A DNA stretch of 64,000 nt from Tidjanibacter sp. (lineage in GTDB: Bacteria > Bacteroidota > Bacteroidia > Bacteroidales > Rikenellaceae), in contig JAGBGK010000058.1 of assembly GCA_017936005.1 (NCBI GenBank), positions 1 to 64,000 of the forward strand, in the 5' to 3' direction. A program made the translations under genes and the position numbers. How positions within the stretch are numbered: the first letter of the stretch is position 1; each line of letters starts with the position of its first letter. Shown here one piece after another: positions 33,300 through 41,915 of this stretch. The notes beneath the pieces were generated by a model, which was not told the DNA's origin, made no database searches, and saw nothing but the letters and a program-made list of their open reading frames with translations.

Positions 33300-36200
33300 A
33301 TGAAAAATATCGCTTCAATGATAAGGACAACGGCTGCGGCAATCTGTGCGGTGCTCCTCTCCACGGGAGCCTTTGCCCAGCAGAACATCACCGTCAAGGG
33401 TGTGGTCTATGGAGAGAATAAGGAACCGCTTATCGGTGCGAGTGTGGTGGTGGACGGCACTACCAATGGTACCATAACCGATGTGATGGGTCAGTACTCA
33501 ATCAAGGCCCCCAAGAACGGAGTGTTGGTGTTTGACTACCTCGGCTACACCACCCACAAGGAGAGTGTGGCAGGTAGGAACAATGTGGATGTAACGCTCA
33601 AAGGCGAGACCGTGTTGGACGAAATTGTGGTTGTGGGCTATGCTACAATGAAACGTTCGGACCTCACCGGCTCTGTTTCGTCGGTTAGCTCAAAGAGTAT
33701 TGAGAGTTTCAAAACCGGCTCGGTTGTGGAGGCACTCGGTGGCCAAATTGCAGGTGTAAACATCACCTCCACCGATGGTACCCCCGGTGCTTCGCAGGAG
33801 ATTAAGATTCGTGGTGTCGGTACGGTTACGGGCGACTCTTCGCCTCTCTACATCGTGGATGGCTTTGAGGTGTCGGACATCTCCTATCTGGCCAACCAGG
33901 ACATCAAGTCGGTTGACGTGCTGAAAGATGCGTCGGCGTCGGCTATCTATGGTGCAAGGGCTGCCAATGGTGTGATTCTCATCACCACCAAGGAGGGCCG
34001 CGAGGGACAAACCGAGATTTCCTACAATGGCTCCACTAGTTTCCGTGCTCTGTCCAAACACCTCGACGTGTTGAATACTTACGATTTCGTTAAACTCCAA
34101 ATGGAGCTTAACCCCACCCGTTATGGTCAACGCTACTATCAGTCGGGTAACGACAATGAAGGTGTTCCATATAGATTCCAATCGCTCGAAGACTATCGTA
34201 ACGAGCCGGGTGTGGATTGGCAGAACGAGGCGTTCCGCAACACCTGGTCGCAGAACCATGATGTGAGCATCATTGGTGGCGATAAGGATACCAAATACAC
34301 CGCCTCTTTCTCTCACTTCGACGAGGACGGTCTGTTCCAGGCCAACACCTTCGCCAAAAACTCTGCCCGTTTGAGGTTTACACAGCAGATTTATAAGTGG
34401 CTGAGGATGGATGCTTCGGTTAACTATACCAACAGCCTCACCACAGGTGTAGGTACGGGCGGTGGTACGTTGAGTAACATCATCCAGTATCGCCCCACGG
34501 GTGGTCTGTTTGTGTCGGACTACCAACTCCGCTACAACACTGTGGACCCCACACTCGAAGAGGTGGGACTCTCCAATAGCAACTACTTCAACCCCATTCT
34601 CAACTCCGAGAAGGTGGACCAGAGTAAGAAAATAGACCAGTGGATTGGTAACGCTTCGATGAATGTGCAGTTGGCCAAAGGTTTGACCTTCAAGTCGGCC
34701 TTCTCCTACAACGAGGCTTTCCGTAGGGACGACGTGTTTTACAGGGAGGGTAGTAATATGGCCCACCGTACCTCAGGCCCTTATGGTAGTTCCAAGACAC
34801 AGCGACAGCTCCGTTGGAGCAACAACAACGTGTTGACCTTCAAGAAAACCTATCTCCGCAGGCACGATGTACAACTCGTTTTGGGACACGAGGTGTCGTA
34901 CAACCTTGTGGAGTTCCTCGAAGGCGAGGCGAGGGAATTCCCTCTCGATGACCTCGGAGTGAACAACCTCGGTATGGGTGCTGTGCCAAGTTTGGTGAGG
35001 TCGGGTAAGAGCGACAACAAACGCCTTTCGTTCTTTGCTCGTGCATTCTACGACTACAACGACCGCTATATGCTGACCGCCACCCTGCGTGCCGATGCAT
35101 CCACGGTGTTCTCGGCAAACAATAAGTGGGGCGTGTTCCCATCGTTTGCAGCCGCGTGGAATATCACACAGGAGGACTTTATGGATAACACGAGGGATTG
35201 GCTCTCCAATTTGAAACTGCGTTTGGGCTGGGGTACGGTTGGTAACGACCGCATTAGCAACTATCTCTCGTTGGACCTCTACTCGGCAGATAAAATCGGT
35301 ATGGGCTCCCAGCAGGTAACTGTGATGAAACCCGCGCAGTTGGCCAACGAAAACCTCCGTTGGGAGGGCTCCACAACCACCAACCTCGGTTTGGATGTGA
35401 GCCTCTATGGTGGCCGTGTGAATGTTGTGTTGGATGCTTTTGTAAAGGACTCCAAGGACCTTCTTTTGGAGCAAGACCTTTCGTATGTTACAGGTTTTGG
35501 TAAACAGATGCAGAACATAGGTAAGATTCGCAATAAGGGTGTGGAGTTGACGGTTAATACCGTGAATGTGAGCACCAAGGATTTCTATTGGTCCACCGAC
35601 CTGAACGTGTCGTTCATCCGCAACACACTTGTTGCATTGCAGGATGGCTCGGACTACATCCTCTCCCGTTCGGGCTTCAACTCCAACTTCTCGAGCTATG
35701 ACTACATAGCCAAGGTAGGTGAGCCTATTGGTAGTATGTATGGATATGTGTTCGATGGTATCTATCAGTATTCCGACTTCGACATCTATGCCGATGGTTC
35801 AATGCACCTCAAAGAGGGTGTGACGGATATCTCCGAGCACGCTGCCGAGGCGGTATATCCCGGTTATGTGAAATACAAAGACCTCGATGGCGATGGTGTC
35901 ATCACCGTTAATGACCGTACCACCATTGGTAATGGTCAACCCGATTGGTTTGGTGGTATTACCAACACGTTCCGCTATCGTGATTTCGACCTTGGTATTC
36001 TGTTCCAATTCTCGGTGGGTGGCGACATCTACAACGCACAGAGGTTGTATAGCACCCAAACGAGGCTCGAAATGCAGAATATGCTCGCCGAGGTTGCCGA
36101 CCGTTGGACCGCAACTAACGCCTCCAATGAGGTGCCTGCCTCCAAAGGATATGTATCCTATGATGTCTATTCTCGATTTATCGAGGACGGCTCGTTCCTG

Positions 36201-36431
36201 AGGCTGAAAAATATCACCCTCGGTTATACTGTGCCAAAATATATTGTGGGCAAGTATCGCATCAGTAATCTGCGACTCTATGCTACGGCACAAAACCTCT
36301 TCTGTCTGACCAAATATAGTGGCTACGACCCAGAGGTTAGTATGAGGAGTAGCAACCTGATGCCGGCATTTGACTATGGTGCCTACCCCAAGAGCAAGGT
36401 TGTTACGTTTGGTGCAGAACTTAAATTCTAA
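33300..36431 (+). CDS. susC: SusC/RagA-family TonB-dependent outer-membrane transporter
   Basis: 1043 residues. Signal peptide ending AFAQ; then a carboxypeptidase-regulatory-like domain (ITVKGVVYGENKEPLIGASV, about 27-100), the plug (VVVGYATMKRSDLTGSV, SIYGARAANGVILITTKEG) and a 22-strand barrel ending in VVTFGAELKF with the final aromatic. Takes up oligosaccharides with TonB energy and the SusD lid encoded next. Between an SGBP-type gene (26 bases upstream) and susD (17 bases downstream). Substrate inferred as heparan sulfate fragments from the PL12 and GH88 genes. Confidence 0.93.
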   Translation: MKNIASMIRTTAAAICAVLLSTGAFAQQNITVKGVVYGENKEPLIGASVVVDGTTNGTITDVMGQYSIKAPKNGVLVFDYLGYTTHKESVAGRNNVDVTLKGETVLDEIVVVGYATMKRSDLTGSVSSVSSKSIESFKTGSVVEALGGQIAGVNITSTDGTPGASQEIKIRGVGTVTGDSSPLYIVDGFEVSDISYLANQDIKSVDVLKDASASAIYGARAANGVILITTKEGREGQTEISYNGSTSFRALSKHLDVLNTYDFVKLQMELNPTRYGQRYYQSGNDNEGVPYRFQSLEDYRNEPGVDWQNEAFRNTWSQNHDVSIIGGDKDTKYTASFSHFDEDGLFQANTFAKNSARLRFTQQIYKWLRMDASVNYTNSLTTGVGTGGGTLSNIIQYRPTGGLFVSDYQLRYNTVDPTLEEVGLSNSNYFNPILNSEKVDQSKKIDQWIGNASMNVQLAKGLTFKSAFSYNEAFRRDDVFYREGSNMAHRTSGPYGSSKTQRQLRWSNNNVLTFKKTYLRRHDVQLVLGHEVSYNLVEFLEGEAREFPLDDLGVNNLGMGAVPSLVRSGKSDNKRLSFFARAFYDYNDRYMLTATLRADASTVFSANNKWGVFPSFAAAWNITQEDFMDNTRDWLSNLKLRLGWGTVGNDRISNYLSLDLYSADKIGMGSQQVTVMKPAQLANENLRWEGSTTTNLGLDVSLYGGRVNVVLDAFVKDSKDLLLEQDLSYVTGFGKQMQNIGKIRNKGVELTVNTVNVSTKDFYWSTDLNVSFIRNTLVALQDGSDYILSRSGFNSNFSSYDYIAKVGEPIGSMYGYVFDGIYQYSDFDIYADGSMHLKEGVTDISEHAAEAVYPGYVKYKDLDGDGVITVNDRTTIGNGQPDWFGGITNTFRYRDFDLGILFQFSVGGDIYNAQRLYSTQTRLEMQNMLAEVADRWTATNASNEVPASKGYVSYDVYSRFIEDGSFLRLKNITLGYTVPKYIVGKYRISNLRLYATAQNLFCLTKYSGYDPEVSMRSSNLMPAFDYGAYPKSKVVTFGAELKF

Positions 36432-36448
36432 TGACACGACGCAAGAGT

Positions 36449-38161
36449 ATGAAAAGAGTATATAATACATTGGTGATCTTGTTCGGCCTGCTGATGGTGG
36501 GTGCTCTGAACTCCTGTTCGCTCGACGAGCAGGTCTATACGCAGGTCGACAAAGGAGAGTATGTGAAAGACGCACAGCAGGCCGAGAGTGTGCTGCTGGG
36601 TGTTTATGATGGTTTGGGCGTGGATGGTGTCTATGGCCACAATCTGTCGATGATTTTTGATATGCCTAATGACCAAGCCAAACCCGATGGAACAACCACT
36701 GTTGGTAACCGTTTGCAGGCAAGTAACGCTTATAGTACTACCGATGCAGAGGTGCAGGAGACGTGGGCTGCGCTCTATGCGGGAATCTACAATGCCAACT
36801 CCTTCATCGAAACAATGGAGGTGAGGTTGCCCGAATTTTCCGAGAAAGATATTGAGCTGGGAGAGATTTATGTAGCCGAGGCAAAGGTGCTGAGGGCCAT
36901 TTACTACTTCGAACTCGTGAGTTGGTTTGGCAATGTGCCTCTCATTACCTCCACGGCTATGTCGCGCCTCCACCCCTCGAAATTTGTTCAGGAGAAGCCG
37001 GTGAAGGTCTATGAGTACATCGAGGCAGACCTCTTGGATGCTATTCCTGTGCTGCCTTGGGTGGGTGAGGATATCAGGCCAAACACCGCTTTCCGTATCT
37101 CGAAGGGTACGGCCTATGGTCTGTTGGCCAAAGTGTATGCCAAATGGGCAGGCTATCCATTGCAAGACAATAGCAAGTGGAAATTGGCTGCCGATGCTGC
37201 TGCCGAGGTTGTCAACTCCGGCAAGCACTCTTTGGTGCCCAGCTACAAAACCCTTTGGACCAACTGCGCCAACAATGTGTGGAACGAAAAGGAGAGTCTG
37301 TTGGAGATTTCCTATTGGTCGCCCCAATCGACCAACACCACAAGTGGTCGTGTGGGTAAGTGGAATGGTGTGAGTGCCGCCAATGGTGCCATCAAGGGTA
37401 ACTATAATATTGCCCTCTATAAGGTAAGCCCCAACTTCCCGGCCGAGTGGAAGGACTACGATAAGGATGAACGCTGGGGCTTTGCCTTCGCCGACTACAA
37501 ATATACTGTGGATGCCGGTAAGACCATCCTCGCCACTGCCAAAGTGAATGGTGTTGCCACCGATATCACCTTTGAGATGGCTATGAACAAGGATTGGCTT
37601 GGTTGGGATATCTCTTGGCGCTCGAAATATAGCGGACAACTCACGCCCCGCAAGTGGGATATTGAGGAGTTTGTGAAGGACGAGAACCAATTGCCCGACA
37701 ATAACTACTCCAATGTCAATTGGTATGTGCTTCGCTATGCCGATGTGCTGTTGCTCTATGCCGAGGCTCTCAATGAGCAGTATGGCAAACCCACCTCGGA
37801 GGCCTATGAGGCCATCAATCAGGTGCGTAGGCGTGGCTTTGGATTGGACGTGACTTTGCCTTCGGCAGAGGCTGATCTGCCTGCCGATATGGACTACGCC
37901 GACTTCCAGCAGGCTGTCAGGGACGAGCGTGGTTATGAACTTTGCCACGAGGGCCACCGCCGTCAGGACTTGGTGCGTTGGGGTATCTACTACGAAACCG
38001 TACAGGCAACCTACAAAAAACTGATGGATTGGCACGAGACTGCTCCCGAATATTACATCGGTGCCCTCTATACCTTCAAGAATAAAAACGAACTGCTGCC
38101 TATCCCACAGAGGGAGATGGACTTGTGTGAGCAGTTTGAGCAAAACGAAGGCTGGAAATAA
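36449..38161 (+). CDS. susD: SusD/RagB-family glycan-binding lipoprotein
   Basis: 570 residues from the ATG at 36449, which gives a lipoprotein signal MKRVYNTLVILFGLLMVG ending NSC; an upstream ATG at 36431 overlaps the susC stop and adds six charged residues. The SusD TPR scaffold is visible (AQQAESVLLGVYDGLG, YVAEAKVLRAIYYFELVSWFG with the usual R-x-Y-Y-F, YYADVLLLYAEALNEQYGKP-like region). The C-terminal RDERGYELCHEGHRRQDLVR block and the ending EQFEQNEGWK are typical. Forms the lid of the SusC transporter. Confidence 0.93.
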   Translation: MKRVYNTLVILFGLLMVGALNSCSLDEQVYTQVDKGEYVKDAQQAESVLLGVYDGLGVDGVYGHNLSMIFDMPNDQAKPDGTTTVGNRLQASNAYSTTDAEVQETWAALYAGIYNANSFIETMEVRLPEFSEKDIELGEIYVAEAKVLRAIYYFELVSWFGNVPLITSTAMSRLHPSKFVQEKPVKVYEYIEADLLDAIPVLPWVGEDIRPNTAFRISKGTAYGLLAKVYAKWAGYPLQDNSKWKLAADAAAEVVNSGKHSLVPSYKTLWTNCANNVWNEKESLLEISYWSPQSTNTTSGRVGKWNGVSAANGAIKGNYNIALYKVSPNFPAEWKDYDKDERWGFAFADYKYTVDAGKTILATAKVNGVATDITFEMAMNKDWLGWDISWRSKYSGQLTPRKWDIEEFVKDENQLPDNNYSNVNWYVLRYADVLLLYAEALNEQYGKPTSEAYEAINQVRRRGFGLDVTLPSAEADLPADMDYADFQQAVRDERGYELCHEGHRRQDLVRWGIYYETVQATYKKLMDWHETAPEYYIGALYTFKNKNELLPIPQREMDLCEQFEQNEGWK

Positions 38162-38203
38162 TGAATGGAAAAATCAATTAACTTAAATAAACAGATAATA
38201 ACA

Positions 38204-40552
38204 ATGAAAAAGATTTTTGTATTCCTCTTCGCTGCAATCTTTGCATTGAGCGGATGTCAAGTGGCTGGACTCGATGAGTTGGCCGACAGAGTGGATAGAC
38301 TCGAAGGCCGTGTGACAGTGTTGGAGCAGTTGTGTGGCGATATGAATGCCAACATTGAAACCATCCAGGCCTTTGTTGCTGCAACCGAGGGCAACCTCTT
38401 TATTGAGAAGGTTACCGAGGTGGCTGATGGCTTCACCATTACCTTTACCAATGGTAAGACCTACACGTTGAAAAACGGCGAGAAGGGTAACAAGGGTGAT
38501 AAAGGCGAACAGGGCGAACAGGGCCAGCAGGGCGAGACCGCTGTGCCCAATGTGGGTATCGCATACAGCCCCGAGGATGGATACTATTGGACCGTTGATG
38601 GTCATCCTGCGGAGATTGATGGCAAGAAGGTGAGCGCACTCGGTGTTACTCCCAAACTGCGTATCAACGAGGGCAAGTGGGAGATTTCCTACAACGAGGG
38701 TGCCACTTGGGAGGAGATTGCTCCTGCCTACGATCAGAGCAACCAGATTACCATCACCGAGGACGAGAGCGCAGTTTACCTTACCCTTGGCGATGGTACC
38801 ACGTTTACCATTTCGAAAGTTCCCGGCTTCGCCTTCAAGGTTGCCAAGTGCGATGTTTTGGTGAGCGCAGGTGTGGTTGAGTTGCCCTACACTCTGACCG
38901 ATGGCGACGAGAGCGTGCGCTTTGAGGTTAGGGGTACCTACGAGGCAAAGGTTATCCCCACCGATAACACCAAAGGTGTGATTGCAGTTACCGTTCCCGA
39001 CCCCGTTGTAGAGGGCTATGTTATCGTTACTGCTGTGAAGAACTCCACCAGCGAGTTTAAGGCACAGTACATCTCCTTCGAGGAGGCTGTGATGAATGTG
39101 TCGGATGAGGCCTTTGATGTGAAGAAGGCAGGTGGTCTTTTTGAGGTTACCATCCAGACCAACTTGGACTATGAGGTGAAGATTCCCGCCGAGGCCCAGA
39201 GTTGGATTAGCGTGGTGGAGAGCCGTGCAGTGCGTACCGACGTTGTTGCTTTCCAACTTGCAGAGAACAACACCGACGAGGTGCGTACCGCAACCGTGAC
39301 AATCGAGGGTGAGGGCTTCGCCAAGAGCATCGCTTTTGTTCAGAGCAACTCCGACCTTCCTCCCATCTACTTGCAGGTGGAGAACGCAAATCCCATCAAT
39401 GTTGCTGCCACCGCAACCACTGCAACCATTAATATTAAGGCCAATGTGGCTTGGACCGTTACCGTTCCCGAGGGCATCACCGCTGCTCCTGCTGCGGGCG
39501 AGGGCGATGCAGAGGTTGTGCTGACCTTTGAGTCGAATCAGGCTGCCGGTGTTTATGAGAATACCGAGTTTGAGGCTGTTGTTGCAACGGAGAACACCTC
39601 GGTTGCAACTCCCTCCTACACTGTTAAGGTTGTGAAGGCTGCTGCCAAGAACCCCAATGAGTTCACCTATGTACGCTGGGGTAATAACCTCGGTCTTACT
39701 CCCGCTGCCGACTACCTCGACCAATTCCGTGTAACCAAAGAGATGGGTACCCTTACCGTGCCTGTTGCCGAGAGCGACATCGTTGAGGGCGCAGCTGTTA
39801 AGTACTCCATTGAGCTGAAAACACATATGACCAAACAGCCTTTTGTGGCAACCATCGACGAGAACACCGGTGCAATCACCATCACTTGGCAGGAGCCCAA
39901 TGCAACGAATGCTATGACAGCTCGTGCACACTGTGCCTATGTAACCGTAACCATTGGTGAGGGCGAGGGTGCTATGTCGAAAACGTTCCCCGTGTTTGTT
40001 CACTATCAGGGTGTGTCGAATGGCTATGATATTCGTATGACTCCCTTTGCCTATCGCTTCAACCCCAAGACCGGTGGCACCCAGACTCCTAAGAGTGTGG
40101 AGGCTTTCGATGCAGATGGTAATCCTATCAATGGTCTTACCATCGACTACCGAAGGGACTTTGGCTGGTTCAATTTCAGGAGCGAGTTCGTTGAGAATAA
40201 TGTTAAGAATGGTGCAACTGCAGAAAACAACTTGTTGTATGGTATCTGGCAGGGTTACTTTGGCGATGCTTTCGATGCAAGTTCATCATTTAGCAAGTGT
40301 GCCCCCATTAGTTATTGGCAGAACAAGACAGAGGAGAAGCTTGCCACGGCAGCTTGCTATGTAACTCCCGAAACCTTCGCCATTACGGTTAATCCTGAGA
40401 AGTTTGTTCTCGATGGCAAGTATGCAGATGGTCTTTTGATGGTTACTATGGCCGCTTGCAAGGATGGTTACGACCCTACAATTACCAAAGAACCCGCACC
40501 ACAGAGCGTTAGGCCTTTGATTTTGTTCTTCGACTCGTCGCTTGTGGAGTAG
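38204..40552 (+). CDS. Second surface lipoprotein: coiled coil, collagen-like stretch, BACON-like domains, shared C-terminal domain
   Basis: 782 residues from the ATG at 38204 (MKKIFVFLFAAIFALSGC, lipobox LSGC). Domains in order: a coiled coil (ELADRVDRLEGRVTVLEQL, about 22-60), a Gly-x-x collagen-like run (EKGNKGDKGEQGEQGQQGE), a DUF4988-like beta segment (YYWTVDGHPAEIDGKKV, LRINEGKWEISYNEGATW), one or two BACON-like domains (VKIPAEAQSWISVVESRAV, IAFVQSNSD), then the 300-residue domain shared with the lipoprotein at 31069 (FTYVRWGNNLGLTP to the end). Outer-membrane surface glycan binder by position. Confidence 0.8.
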   Translation: MKKIFVFLFAAIFALSGCQVAGLDELADRVDRLEGRVTVLEQLCGDMNANIETIQAFVAATEGNLFIEKVTEVADGFTITFTNGKTYTLKNGEKGNKGDKGEQGEQGQQGETAVPNVGIAYSPEDGYYWTVDGHPAEIDGKKVSALGVTPKLRINEGKWEISYNEGATWEEIAPAYDQSNQITITEDESAVYLTLGDGTTFTISKVPGFAFKVAKCDVLVSAGVVELPYTLTDGDESVRFEVRGTYEAKVIPTDNTKGVIAVTVPDPVVEGYVIVTAVKNSTSEFKAQYISFEEAVMNVSDEAFDVKKAGGLFEVTIQTNLDYEVKIPAEAQSWISVVESRAVRTDVVAFQLAENNTDEVRTATVTIEGEGFAKSIAFVQSNSDLPPIYLQVENANPINVAATATTATINIKANVAWTVTVPEGITAAPAAGEGDAEVVLTFESNQAAGVYENTEFEAVVATENTSVATPSYTVKVVKAAAKNPNEFTYVRWGNNLGLTPAADYLDQFRVTKEMGTLTVPVAESDIVEGAAVKYSIELKTHMTKQPFVATIDENTGAITITWQEPNATNAMTARAHCAYVTVTIGEGEGAMSKTFPVFVHYQGVSNGYDIRMTPFAYRFNPKTGGTQTPKSVEAFDADGNPINGLTIDYRRDFGWFNFRSEFVENNVKNGATAENNLLYGIWQGYFGDAFDASSSFSKCAPISYWQNKTEEKLATAACYVTPETFAITVNPEKFVLDGKYADGLLMVTMAACKDGYDPTITKEPAPQSVRPLILFFDSSLVE

Positions 40553-40590
40553 GTGTAAATTGTTGAATATTCAAAAACAGACAAGAATAG

Positions 40591-41865
40591 ATGAAGATTA
40601 GGAATATATTGGTGGCAGCATTGGCAGTGGTTGCGCTGACCGGCTGCTCGCAGAAAGAAGACTACACTTGGGTAAAGAACGGCATTGACAGGGCTACCTC
40701 GCAACTCCTCTGGACCGCAGAGGAGATTGGCGAAACGGGTAAAATCCCTCGCTCCACTTGGGCCGGATATGACGAACAGATGCTCGAAAGGCAACTTAAC
40801 CGTGAGTTCGCAACCTTCAAGGATTCGCTCCGCAAGAAGGCTGCGCCTGAGATGATGGGCAAACGTCGTCTGGCCACCGTGTATGATTGGACCAGCGGCT
40901 TCTTCCCCGGCTCGCTGTGGTATGCCTATGAGTTCACCGGAAGAGAGGATGTGAAGGCTGCTGCCGAGAAATTCACAAACCTCCTCTTGCCCGTGAGCCA
41001 CTACACCAAAACCCACGACTTGGGCTTTATGATTAATTGTAGCTATGGCAACGCTCTCCGCCTTGCTCCCTGCGACACCATCCCCGAGGTGATTGTGCGC
41101 ACTGCCGACAACCTCTGTGGTCGCTTCGACAAGGAGATTGGCTGTATCCGTTCGTGGGACTTTGGTGAGTGGAATTTCCCCGTTATCATCGACAATATGA
41201 TGAACCTTGACCTGCTCTTCTCGGCTTCGAAACTCTCGGGTAATCCCTACTACGCAGAGGTGGCCAAGATTCACGCCAATACCACAATGAAACACCACTT
41301 CCGCGAGGATATGACCTCCTACCACGTTGTTAGCTACAACCCCGATGGTACTGTGGAGCGTAAGCAAACTCACCAAGGACAGTCGGACGACTCGGCTTGG
41401 GCAAGGGGCCAGGCTTGGGGTGTGTATGGCTATGCGGCTTGCTACCGTGAGACCGGCGACGAGGCATATCTGGCACAGGCTGTGAAGATTGCCGATATGA
41501 TTATGAGCCGTGTTACTACCGAGGATGCCATTCCCTATTGGGACTACGATGCTCCCGAGAGCGAGGAGACCCCAAGGGATGCTTCGGCTGCTGCCGTAAC
41601 TGCTTGTGCTCTGTTGGAGATGAGCACAATGGTTGAGGACGGAGAGAAGTATTTTGCCTATGCAGAGAAGATTCTCAAAAGCCTTTCGAGCGATGCTTAC
41701 CTCGCAGCCGAGGGTACCAACGAGGGTTTTGTGCTGATGCACTCCACCGGCTCGCTGCCCCACGGCTCGGAGATTGACGTGCCCCTCAACTATGCCGACT
41801 ACTACTACTTGGAGGCATTGCAGAGGTATATGAACCTGGTGGGTATTACCTATGCCGAGTTGTAG
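40591..41865 (+). CDS. GH88 unsaturated glucuronyl hydrolase, lipoprotein
   Basis: 424 residues; lipoprotein signal MKIRNILVAALAVVALTGC. Removes the 4,5-unsaturated uronic acid from the non-reducing end of lyase products. Both acidic residues seen in GH88 are present: Asp143 in HDLGFMINCSYG and Asp201 in VIIDNMMNLDLLF. Other hallmarks are DWTSGFFPGSLWY and DDSAWARGQAWGVYG. It is followed by a PL12 lyase and a second GH88 (43939), so products of the lyase are its likely substrate. Catalytic-residue correspondence is from recall of Bacillus UGL. Confidence 0.92.
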   Translation: MKIRNILVAALAVVALTGCSQKEDYTWVKNGIDRATSQLLWTAEEIGETGKIPRSTWAGYDEQMLERQLNREFATFKDSLRKKAAPEMMGKRRLATVYDWTSGFFPGSLWYAYEFTGREDVKAAAEKFTNLLLPVSHYTKTHDLGFMINCSYGNALRLAPCDTIPEVIVRTADNLCGRFDKEIGCIRSWDFGEWNFPVIIDNMMNLDLLFSASKLSGNPYYAEVAKIHANTTMKHHFREDMTSYHVVSYNPDGTVERKQTHQGQSDDSAWARGQAWGVYGYAACYRETGDEAYLAQAVKIADMIMSRVTTEDAIPYWDYDAPESEETPRDASAAAVTACALLEMSTMVEDGEKYFAYAEKILKSLSSDAYLAAEGTNEGFVLMHSTGSLPHGSEIDVPLNYADYYYLEALQRYMNLVGITYAEL

Positions 41866-41915
41866 GCAAGGGTGGCTCGCAAGGGAGTGAAACATAAACT
41901 TTTAAGGAGATAACT

